Below are positions 1 to 6,585 of a DNA stretch of 64,000 bases, in pieces. The DNA comes from Massilia timonae CCUG 45783. Its GTDB lineage: Bacteria; Pseudomonadota; Gammaproteobacteria; Burkholderiales; Burkholderiaceae_D. Position numbers and translations under genes: made by a program. The notes under the pieces were generated by a model. It was not told the origin of the DNA. It saw nothing but the letters and a program-made list of their open reading frames with translations, and searched no databases. The stretch spans positions 674,648-738,647 of the forward strand of contig NZ_JH992924.1 in the NCBI RefSeq assembly GCF_000315425.1, given 5' to 3'. Each line of letters begins with the position of its first letter. Position 1 is the stretch's first letter.

Positions 1-1
1 G

Positions 2-1534
2 CCGCGGCGCCAGCCGCTGTCCTCGCACGCCTGGGCGGCCGGGGCCAGCCTGCTGGCGGCGGCGCTGGCCGCGCCGCTGAGCGGCCGCTTCGACCTGGTC
101 AACATCGCCATGATGTTCTTGCTGGTGGTGCTGCTGGTGGCGGTGCGCTTCGGCCGTGCGCCGTCGGTCACCGCCACCTGCGTCGGCGTGGCCTGCTTCG
201 ATTTTTTCTATGTGCCGCCACGCTTCACTTTTGCGGTATCGGATTTCCAGTATGTGGTCACTTTCGGCGTCATGCTGGCGGTGGGGCTGATCACCGGACA
301 CCTGACGGCCGGGCTGCGCTTCCAGGCGCGCGCCGCCGGCGAGCGCGAGCGGCGGGTGCGCGCGCTGTACGAGTTTGCGCGCGAACTGTCCGGCGTGCTG
401 GCGGCCTCGCAGGTGTTCGAATCGAGCCGCGCCGTGATCCAGAATGCCTTCGGCGCCCGTGCCACCCTGCTGGTGCCGGATGCCGAAGGGCGGCTCGGCA
501 TGCCGCCGGCGGACGATGGCGGCTTGGGCCCGCCGCTGCCGCCCGACGTCGATCCGGGCGTGGCGCAGTGGGCCTTCGACCATGCCCAGCCGGCGGGCCT
601 GGGCACCGACACCTTGCCGGCCAGCCCCCTGTTCTACCTGCCGCTGGTGGCGCCGATGCGCACCCGCGGCGTGCTGGCGATCGCGCCGGAAGGCGGGCGC
701 TGGGTGCTGGCGCCCGAGCAGCGGCGCCAGCTCGACGCGCTGGCGGCGCTGGCCGCGATCGCGCTCGAGCGCGTGCACTATGTCGAGGTGGCCCAGGCGG
801 CCCTGGTGGACATGGCGTCCGAACGCCTGCGCAATTCGCTGCTGGCGGCCCTGTCGCACGACCTGCGCACGCCGCTCACGGCCCTGGTCGGGCTGTCCGA
901 ATCGCTGCTGCGGGGCGAGGCGCTGCCGGAGACGCCGCGCGCGCTGGCGCAGTCGCTGCACGACGAAGCGGTGCGCATGGGCGCCCTGGTCGCCAACCTG
1001 CTCGACATGGCGCGCATCGAGAGCGGCGAAGTGCGCTTCAACCTCGAATGGCAGGCGCTCGAAGAAGTGGTCGGCAGCGCGCTGCGCGCCTGCGGCGCCG
1101 CCTTGCGCAATCACACGGTCGCGGTGCGGCTGCCGCCCGACCTGCCCTTGGTGAGATTCGATGCGGTGCTGATCGAGCGGGTGCTGTGCAACCTGGTCGA
1201 GAATGCCGCAAAATACACGCCTGGCGGCTCGCGCATCGAGATCGCGGCCGGCCGGCGCGGCGCCTGGATCGACGTCACGGTGGTCGACGACGGTCCCGGC
1301 CTGCGTCCGGGCAGCGAAGAAGCGATCTTCGAGAAGTTCACGCGCGGCGAACGCGAGTCGGCCTTGCCCGGCGTCGGATTGGGCCTGGCGATCTGCCGCG
1401 CGATCGTGGAGGCGCACGGCGGCGCGATCCGGGCCTGCGCGTCGCCCCTGGGCGGCGCCGGCTTCGTGTTCTCGCTGCCGGCCGGCACGCCGCCCGCGCT
1501 TGACGCGCCTTCGATGGAAAGAGACGATGACTGA
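2..1534 (+). CDS. kdpD: KdpD sensor histidine kinase, C-terminal part (5' end outside window)
   Basis: The reading frame is open from the left edge, so the start lies outside the window and about 510 codons are visible. The order is KdpD-like membrane segments (DUF4118 type, to about base 300), a GAF-like stretch (about 400-780), a HisKA dimerisation helix with the phosphoacceptor motif SHDLRTP near base 856, and a HATPase_c domain with N box NLVENAAKYTP, G1 box DDGPGL and G2 box GVGLGLAICRA. In the KdpDE family this kinase responds to potassium limitation or ionic stress and controls the KdpFABC potassium pump. The stop overlaps the start of kdpE by 8 bp, so the two are translationally coupled. 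The N-terminal KdpD and Usp domains are not visible. Confidence 0.92.
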   Translation, partial: PRRQPLSSHAWAAGASLLAAALAAPLSGRFDLVNIAMMFLLVVLLVAVRFGRAPSVTATCVGVACFDFFYVPPRFTFAVSDFQYVVTFGVMLAVGLITGHLTAGLRFQARAAGERERRVRALYEFARELSGVLAASQVFESSRAVIQNAFGARATLLVPDAEGRLGMPPADDGGLGPPLPPDVDPGVAQWAFDHAQPAGLGTDTLPASPLFYLPLVAPMRTRGVLAIAPEGGRWVLAPEQRRQLDALAALAAIALERVHYVEVAQAALVDMASERLRNSLLAALSHDLRTPLTALVGLSESLLRGEALPETPRALAQSLHDEAVRMGALVANLLDMARIESGEVRFNLEWQALEEVVGSALRACGAALRNHTVAVRLPPDLPLVRFDAVLIERVLCNLVENAAKYTPGGSRIEIAAGRRGAWIDVTVVDDGPGLRPGSEEAIFEKFTRGERESALPGVGLGLAICRAIVEAHGGAIRACASPLGGAGFVFSLPAGTPPALDAPSMERDDD

Positions 1535-2219
1535 CGCCCCCTGCGCCTTGCTGGTCGAGGACGAACCCCACATCCGCCGCTTCGTGCGCGCCGCCCTGGA
1601 GCAGGAAGGCTGGCAGGTGCACGAGTCGGCGAGCATGGGGCGGGGGCTGATCGACGCCGGCACGCGCCGCCCCGACCTGGTGGTGCTGGATCTCGGCCTG
1701 CCCGACGGCGACGGCATCGAGTTCATCCAGGACGTGCGCAAATGGTCGACGGTGCCGATCATCGTGCTGTCGGCGCGCGTGGCCGAGGGCGAAAAGATCC
1801 GCGCGCTCGACGCCGGCGCCGACGACTACTTGACCAAGCCGTTCGGCACCGGCGAGCTGCTGGCGCGCGTGCGCGCCACCTTGCGCCGCCAGCGCCAGGC
1901 CGGCGCCGGCGGCGACGGCACGGTCCATTTCGGCGACGTGACCGTCGACCCGCAGGCGCGCGCGGTCACCCGCAACGGCGAGCACGTGCACCTGACGCCG
2001 ACCGAGTACCGCCTGCTGTCGGTGCTGGCCGCCAACGCCGGACGGGTGATGACCAATCCCCAGCTGCTGCGGGCGGTGTGGGGGCCGGGGCACGTCGAGA
2101 GCGGCCACTACCTGCGCATCTACATGGGCCACCTGCGCCACAAGCTCGAAGCCGATCCGGCCCAGCCGCGTCATCTGCTGACCGAGACCGGCGTGGGCTA
2201 CCGACTTTGGCTCGGCTAG
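1527..2219 (+). CDS. kdpE: KdpE response regulator, OmpR family
   Basis: A 230-residue protein: a receiver domain (residues 1-120) with the acidic pair in LLVEDEPH, the phosphorylated Asp in LDLGLPDGDG and the conserved Lys in LTKPFG, then an OmpR/PhoB winged helix (about 130-230) with the motif LTPTEYRLL. I chose ATG 1527 because it starts the conserved MTDAPCALLVEDE and overlaps the kdpD stop; upstream in-frame starts would lie inside kdpD. It is the transcription-factor partner of KdpD and probably activates kdpFABC, which would lie left of the window. Confidence 0.94.
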   Translation: MTDAPCALLVEDEPHIRRFVRAALEQEGWQVHESASMGRGLIDAGTRRPDLVVLDLGLPDGDGIEFIQDVRKWSTVPIIVLSARVAEGEKIRALDAGADDYLTKPFGTGELLARVRATLRRQRQAGAGGDGTVHFGDVTVDPQARAVTRNGEHVHLTPTEYRLLSVLAANAGRVMTNPQLLRAVWGPGHVESGHYLRIYMGHLRHKLEADPAQPRHLLTETGVGYRLWLG

Positions 2220-2305
2220 CGGCACCGGTTTTTCGATCTTCCTTGCCCTCCATCAACGTCGAGTCGTGCGGTGATGTTGAGAACGGGTGAATCCGCGATA
2301 GCGTG

Positions 2306-2341
2306 TTGTATCTAGTGGCGATACACGATACAATAAATCGC
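2306..2341 (+). promoter_or_regulatory. higBA promoter with palindromic operator
   Basis: A -35 TTGTAT (2306-2311), a 17-bp spacer and a -10 TACAAT (2329-2334) end 7 bp before the toxin ATG at 2342. Arms TTGTATC (2306-2312) and GATACAA (2327-2333) form a perfect 7-bp inverted repeat overlapping both hexamers, as expected of an operator bound by the antitoxin or toxin-antitoxin complex. The expected transcription start falls on or next to the ATG, and there is no Shine-Dalgarno sequence, so the toxin message may be leaderless. Autoregulation is inferred from the family. Confidence 0.55.
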
Positions 2342-2563
2342 ATGATAAAGGATTTCAGGCACAAAGGGCTGCAACGTTTCTTTGAAACGGGGAGTAAGGC
2401 CGGTATCCAGGCAGCGCATGCCATCAAGCTGCAATTGCAGCTTGCGGCTTTGCACAATGCGACCAAGCCCGAGGATATGGGGGCGCCAGCGTGGGCATTG
2501 CACCCGCTACAAGGCACCTCGTTATACACAACTCGTCAGTCTCCAAGTTCGCGTAGTGCTTGA
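2342..2563 (+). pseudogene. higB: HigB-like toxin, 5' part, disrupted by an IS element
   Basis: The first 173 bp (to 2514) encode a RelE/HigB-type toxin start, MIKDFRHKGLQRFFETG. A transposon then enters and the frame runs 49 bp into the IS to a stop, giving about 73 residues. Joining 2342-2514 to 4009-4114 restores one 92-residue frame whose C-terminal half contains GHWAIKVNGNWRMTF and ends VVDYQDYH, the normal length and ending for the HigB killer family (ribosome-dependent mRNA endonuclease). The catalytic C-terminal half is detached here, so the toxin should be inactive. GTG 2303 is an alternative start but lies inside the promoter. Confidence 0.85.
2506..2514 (+). repeat. Target-site duplication, left copy
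   Basis: The 9-bp sequence GCTACAAGG lies next to the left IS end and is repeated exactly at 4000-4008 next to the right end. Nine bp is typical of IS50-type IS4 elements. Intact flanking copies indicate a simple, fairly recent insertion without later rearrangement. Confidence 0.9.
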
Positions 2564-3999
2564 AGGGTGAGAGCTGAGGCGCGCACGTCGCGCAGCCCTT
2601 CCCAGAGGGTCTTGGCACCAGGTTCGCCATCACCTTTTCGGCCCAAGAAGCCGCCCGCGCGGGCGATCAAGCGTATTACTTCGTTTAACGCCGGGTTGGG
2701 CTGGGGGCGTAATTTGTTGAGCAAGTAGGCGCCGCGTATCTCATCGGGATCAAAGAACAAGTGGGCATCCAGGTTCGGGCAGGTACGGCCCATGCGTACC
2801 AGATAGGCAATGCGCCAGGCTACGACCAAGTACAGCGCCAGTGCGCGCTCGATGCGCTCGATCGTGCCCAGCTGAAGTTCCTCGACCTTGCAGCCGTTCT
2901 TGAGCACATTGAACAGCATTTCAATTTCCCAGCGGGCGCGATACCAGTCGATCAATTCGGCCACCTCGGCCGCGCTGGTGGCGACCCGGTTCGTCAGCAG
3001 GCGCCATTCGATCGGCTTGACGCCGGCCGGAGCGCCGTGTTCACGCGCCACGATGCATGTGGCGGTCACCACCTTGCCCTTGCCCGCGTTCAGTTCGACC
3101 CGGCGTGCCCACAGCTGCTGGCGCACGATGCGCGCCTTGGCGCCCGGCCGCGCGGCCAGCGCGAACTCGATTTCCCCCAGCGGCGCGCCTTCCGTGGCAT
3201 GCGGCCACAGCTTCTCGCTGTTGGGCAAGCAGCGGTTGTGCGCGGCGCGCACCAGCCAGTCCACCGGGCAGTCGAGCTGCTGCGCCCGCGCCATCAAGGG
3301 CAGCATGTCCGCCTCGCGGTCGGCCACATACACCAAGCGCGTGGCGGGCAGGCGCGGTGCCAGTTCCGCCAGTCTTTCGTAGCCTTCGATCCAGCGCAGG
3401 CTTTCCTTGGGGCCGCCGCGCTGGCCGTTGGTGTCGCGCAGCGCGCGCGCCCACATCCACACGTCCAGGATCCCCAGCGGCTCGCGCGCCGTCGTCACCG
3501 CGTAGGTGGGGTGGACGTACATGCCGCGCTGCGCTTCATAGCTGAGCGGTCCGAGGCCGCGCGCCTGCTGTCCGTTAAAGTCCAGTTCGGTCGTGTCCTG
3601 CAGACACAGCACCACCGACTGCTCGGCCATTCGCTGTTCCGTTTGCTGCCAGTGCGGCTCCAGGATTGCCCGCCAGTCGACGCCGTCATTGTCGAAGAAG
3701 CGATACGCGGCCATCGTCTCACCCCAGCCGTTACAGGCCTTTGGCACGCTCGCCGTCGGTGCCCCCGCCATTGTTTCCATCAGTGTCCTCGCTCGCCGGT
3801 TCAGGCGCGCGTCGCCCAGGTCGAGTTGCTCAAACTCCGAATCGGTCCATCCCTTCGATTTGCTCGCCAATTGCGCCACGCAAAAGACGAGAGTAAACGC
3901 GATTTTGCAAAGGTTTACAAGGGCGCTGGCAAGTCATTGAAAGTAAACGGGATTTTCAGCCGGCGTGGTGAGGCTGGCGGACTTGTGTATAACGAGGTG
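2515..3999 (-). mobile_element. IS4-family (IS50-like) insertion sequence, complete, 1485 bp
   Basis: The ends are perfect 17-bp inverted repeats: CACCTCGTTATACACAA at 2515-2531 and its reverse complement at 3983-3999, with weaker similarity further in. A 9-bp target duplication flanks it. It carries one transposase gene on the minus strand, which nearly fills it. It is inserted in the higB toxin gene, with the transposase opposite to the toxin. Intact ends, intact transposase and a perfect duplication suggest it is young and possibly still mobile. I did not see a second copy or passenger genes. Confidence 0.93.
2536..3879 (-). CDS. IS4/IS50-type DDE transposase
   Basis: A 447-residue transposase, close to the Tn5 transposase (476). 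It starts with a Tn5-type DNA-binding domain (WTDSEFEQLDLGDARLNRR). The DDE triad is the Asp of LQDTTELDF (about residue 96), the Asp of YVADREADML (about 188) and the Glu in YRARWEIEMLFNVLKNG (about 326), with spacing like Tn5 (97, 188, 326) and a YREK-like signature. The C-terminal region after about 370 corresponds to the dimerisation and regulatory part. The frame is complete. The start at 3879 leaves 120 bp to the IS end, enough for its promoter. Confidence 0.93.
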   Translation of the reverse strand: MAQLASKSKGWTDSEFEQLDLGDARLNRRARTLMETMAGAPTASVPKACNGWGETMAAYRFFDNDGVDWRAILEPHWQQTEQRMAEQSVVLCLQDTTELDFNGQQARGLGPLSYEAQRGMYVHPTYAVTTAREPLGILDVWMWARALRDTNGQRGGPKESLRWIEGYERLAELAPRLPATRLVYVADREADMLPLMARAQQLDCPVDWLVRAAHNRCLPNSEKLWPHATEGAPLGEIEFALAARPGAKARIVRQQLWARRVELNAGKGKVVTATCIVAREHGAPAGVKPIEWRLLTNRVATSAAEVAELIDWYRARWEIEMLFNVLKNGCKVEELQLGTIERIERALALYLVVAWRIAYLVRMGRTCPNLDAHLFFDPDEIRGAYLLNKLRPQPNPALNEVIRLIARAGGFLGRKGDGEPGAKTLWEGLRDVRASALTLQALRELGD

Positions 4000-4008
4000 G
4001 CTACAAGG
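4000..4008 (+). repeat. Target-site duplication, right copy
   Basis: An exact copy of the 9-bp GCTACAAGG at 2506-2514. Removing this copy together with the IS restores the toxin reading frame. Confidence 0.9.
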
Positions 4009-4114
4009 GAGCCTGAAAGGCCATTGGGCAATTAAGGTCAACGGTAACTGGCGAATGACCTTCAAGTTCGAAGGTACGGACGCGATTGTGGTTGACTACC
4101 AGGACTATCATTAA
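4009..4114 (+). pseudogene. higB: HigB-like toxin, 3' remnant
   Basis: Continues the toxin frame after the IS: the codons for SLKGHWAIKVNGNWRMTF, then the end VVDYQDYH and TAA at 4112-4114. It carries the conserved C-terminal beta-strand core of RelE/HigB toxins, including the basic and aromatic residues that usually contribute to RNA cleavage. It has no start of its own near the IS junction. The stop is 18 bp before higA, the normal toxin-first arrangement of higBA. Confidence 0.85.
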
Positions 4115-4132
4115 GGATCAGGGAGGATAAAA

Positions 4133-4405
4133 ATGCGTATGTTTAATCCGCCGCATCCCGGCGAGGTGATCAAGGAGTACCTCGGTGATGTCACCGTGAC
4201 CGAGGCGGCAGCCAAGATGGGTGTGAGTCGTGTCACGCTCCAGCGCGTCGTGAGCGGTTCGGCTGGAGTTTCACCGGACATGGCCTTTCGGCTTGGCGCA
4301 GCGTTCGGAACGAGCGCGGAAATGTGGTATGGCATGCAGGCGCAATATGACCTCGACGTTGCCAGCAAGGTTGAGCGTCCACATATCGAGCGCATTGCAG
4401 CCTGA
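4133..4405 (+). CDS. higA: HigA-type antitoxin, XRE-family repressor
   Basis: A 90-residue protein with one HTH_3 domain (about 18-75: VTEAAAKMGVSRVTLQRVVSG) and the typical HigA N-terminus NPPHPGEVIKEYL. A strong ribosome site (GGGAGG) precedes ATG 4133. In this family the antitoxin neutralises HigB and represses the shared promoter. Here that promoter (2306-2334) is separated from higA by the 1.5-kb IS, whose transposase faces the other way. Expression therefore needs readthrough, an outward IS promoter or a local promoter; I see no strong local one. Confidence 0.9.
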   Translation: MRMFNPPHPGEVIKEYLGDVTVTEAAAKMGVSRVTLQRVVSGSAGVSPDMAFRLGAAFGTSAEMWYGMQAQYDLDVASKVERPHIERIAA

Positions 4406-4434
4406 AAGATTCCTGTTGCCCCTGGTAAGTATGT

Positions 4435-4854
4435 CTACTTCTTCAACAGGCCGTGGCCGCCGACCGGTTCGGTTTCGAAGCGCTCGCCGAAGCCGGCGAT
4501 CAGCGGCCGGCCTTTCGCGATCGCAGCCTGCACCGAGGGCAGTGACAGCGAAGCCTTGTGGCTGGCCTGGTCTGTCCAGGTCTCGGTGATCCAGATGGCG
4601 TCGGCATCCTGCGCGTCCTTCGCGATCACGTAGGCCAGGCAGCCGGGCATGCCGGCGGTGCCATCCAGCAGGATGGCGATGAGTGCGTCGCGCTGGCCTG
4701 GCTGGGCGCGCATTTTTCCGATCAAGCCGTACATCCGGGGTTTCTCCATGGTGGTCGTGGTGGTCGTGGTGGTCGTGGTGGCAGGTGAGGCGTGTGCGCC
4801 GGCCAGGGGCATGGCGGAGAGAAAGCCGATGGCGGTGCGTCGTGATATGGGCAT
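4435..4854 (-). CDS. Exported antibiotic-biosynthesis-monooxygenase (ABM) domain protein with poly-Thr linker
   Basis: 139 residues. An N-terminal export signal (MPISRRTAIGFLSAMPLAGAHA, with an Arg-Arg pair, so Tat-like) is followed by ten consecutive threonines and then a single ABM domain (about 37-135) starting MYGLIGKMRAQPGQRDAL. ABM proteins are small dimeric ferredoxin-fold proteins, some of them quinol monooxygenases such as YgiN; the substrate here is unknown. ATG 4854 has a good ribosome site (AGAAGGAAG). The internal ATG at 4750, the usual start of cytoplasmic relatives, has no ribosome site because the Thr repeat lies there. Confidence 0.8.
   Translation of the reverse strand: MPISRRTAIGFLSAMPLAGAHASPATTTTTTTTTTMEKPRMYGLIGKMRAQPGQRDALIAILLDGTAGMPGCLAYVIAKDAQDADAIWITETWTDQASHKASLSLPSVQAAIAKGRPLIAGFGERFETEPVGGHGLLKK
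4751..4777 (-). repeat. Three tandem 9-bp repeats encoding the poly-Thr linker
   Basis: GTGGTCGTG is repeated three times on the plus strand, with partial units on both sides, and encodes threonines in the minus-strand protein. The unit is a multiple of three, so slippage would change linker length without changing frame. Confidence 0.75.
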
Positions 4855-4949
4855 GCTTGCTTCCTTCTGGCGTCATTCCTGGGTTACCGGCAGTATAAGG
4901 CCCTGTTGGTTTAAGATGGTCTTTTTCACCACACTGTCACGGAACATCG

Positions 4950-6584
4950 ATGCGACTTCATCCCCTTGCCCTGGCCGCCAGCGCCGTCGTCCTCACCCTG
5001 TCACAGGCAGCGCACGCCCAGCAGCCGTCCGCCATTTCGGAAACCGCGCTGCGCGCGCATCTGTCCTTCCTGGCCGATGACCTGCTCGAAGGCCGCGGCA
5101 CCGGCCAGCGCGGCGGCGACCTGACGGTGCGCTACCTCGAGACCCAGGCCGCCCTGATCGGCCTGCAGCCGATCCCCGGCGGCGGCTATCGCCAGAAGGT
5201 CGAGATCGAGGGCAGCAAGCTGGTCGAGGGCAGCGCCACCTTCACGGCTGGCGGCAAGACCATCAAGCCGGAACTCGGCAAGGATATCGTGATGGGCACC
5301 AAGAGCGGCAAGCAGAACGTGGCCTTCGATGCGCCGCTGGTCTTCGTCGGCTACGGCGCCGCCGCGCCCGAGGAAAACTGGGACGACTACAAGGGCCTGG
5401 ACGCCAAGGGCAAGATCCTGGTCATGATGGTCGACGATCCGCAGCCCACTGCCGAGGAACCGAACCGCTTCGCCGGCAAGGCCTACACCTGGTACGGCCG
5501 CTGGGTCTATAAATTCGAGGAAGCCGCGCGCCGCGGCGCCGCCGGCGTGCTCCTGATCCACACCACGCGCTCCGCCTCGTACCCGTGGAGCGTGCCGGCC
5601 AACGGCTTCGGCAACGAGCGCTTCGGCCTCAAGGGCAACGGCAATCCGATGGAAGGCTGGCTGCACGAAGACACCGCGCGCGAACTGTTCGCCGCCGGCG
5701 GCCATGACCTGGACCAGTTGCGCGCCCAGGCCGAGCGGCGCGATTTCCGTCCGGTCGACCTGAAGGTGGCCGCCAAGGTCGCGCTGCGCTCGACCATCCG
5801 CCCGGTCGAACAGTTCAACGTGGTCGGCATCGTGCCCGGCAGCGACCCGAAGCTGAAGGAGCAGGCCGTGGTCTATTCCTCGCACTGGGATCACATGGGC
5901 ATGGCGGAAGCGAAACCGGGTGACGATCCGAAGGCCGACCGCATCTACAACGGCGCGATCGACAACGCCTCGGGCACCGCCGCGCTGCTGGCGATGGCGG
6001 CCGAAGCCGTCAAGAAGCCGGCCAAGCGCACCCAGATCTTCCTGTGGCCGGCGGCCGAAGAGCAGGGGCTGCTGGGCGCCGCCGCCTACGTCGCCAAGCC
6101 GGTGTGGCCGCTGGCGCAGACCGCCGCCGACCTGAACCTGGACAGCCTGAACTTCGTGGGCCGCACCAGGGACATCGGCGTGGCCGGCGCCGAGCGCAGC
6201 TCGCTGTACGAGACCTCGCAGCAGGTGGCGAAATCGATGGGCCTGAAGATCGCGCCGGCCGTTCCCGACCTGTCGGGCGCCTACTTCCGCGCCGACCACT
6301 TCGCCTTCGCCAAGGCGGGCGTCCCGGCCTTCAACGTCGGCTCGGCCGTGTTCTCGGGCGACGGCCACTTCGAGTTCGAGCACCACCAGCACGAATCGAG
6401 CGCCAACATCAAGGGCTTCAAGGACCACTACCACCAGGTCAGCGACGAGTATCAATCGGAATGGGATCTGTCGGGCATGGTGCAGCAGGCCCAGTTCACG
6501 CTCAACCTCGGCTACGCGGTCGCCAACGCGCCGACCATGCCGACCTGGAAGAAGGGCGAAGCCTTCGGCAGCGTGAAGCGCTGA
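4950..6584 (+). CDS. M28-family zinc metallopeptidase with PA domain, secreted
   Basis: 544 residues. Signal peptide MRLHPLALAASAVVLTLSQAAHAQQ with cleavage after AHA. A PA (protease-associated) insert spans about 115-260. The M28 catalytic part has zinc-ligand motifs YSSHWDHMGM (His-x-Asp), GAIDNASGTAALLAMAA (Asp) and WPAAEEQGLLGA (catalytic Glu-Glu), and a late His in the FEFEHHQHES region. The family comprises broad aminopeptidases; location is inferred periplasmic or extracellular. Its stop and the stop of the next gene on the other strand are only 1 bp apart. Confidence 0.9.
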   Translation: MRLHPLALAASAVVLTLSQAAHAQQPSAISETALRAHLSFLADDLLEGRGTGQRGGDLTVRYLETQAALIGLQPIPGGGYRQKVEIEGSKLVEGSATFTAGGKTIKPELGKDIVMGTKSGKQNVAFDAPLVFVGYGAAAPEENWDDYKGLDAKGKILVMMVDDPQPTAEEPNRFAGKAYTWYGRWVYKFEEAARRGAAGVLLIHTTRSASYPWSVPANGFGNERFGLKGNGNPMEGWLHEDTARELFAAGGHDLDQLRAQAERRDFRPVDLKVAAKVALRSTIRPVEQFNVVGIVPGSDPKLKEQAVVYSSHWDHMGMAEAKPGDDPKADRIYNGAIDNASGTAALLAMAAEAVKKPAKRTQIFLWPAAEEQGLLGAAAYVAKPVWPLAQTAADLNLDSLNFVGRTRDIGVAGAERSSLYETSQQVAKSMGLKIAPAVPDLSGAYFRADHFAFAKAGVPAFNVGSAVFSGDGHFEFEHHQHESSANIKGFKDHYHQVSDEYQSEWDLSGMVQQAQFTLNLGYAVANAPTMPTWKKGEAFGSVKR

Positions 6585-6585
6585 T

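Noticed and set aside
2515..3999. Genomic island carried by the IS
   Set aside because: Only the transposase lies between the ends and the flanks continue one split gene, so this is a single IS insertion and not a composite transposon.
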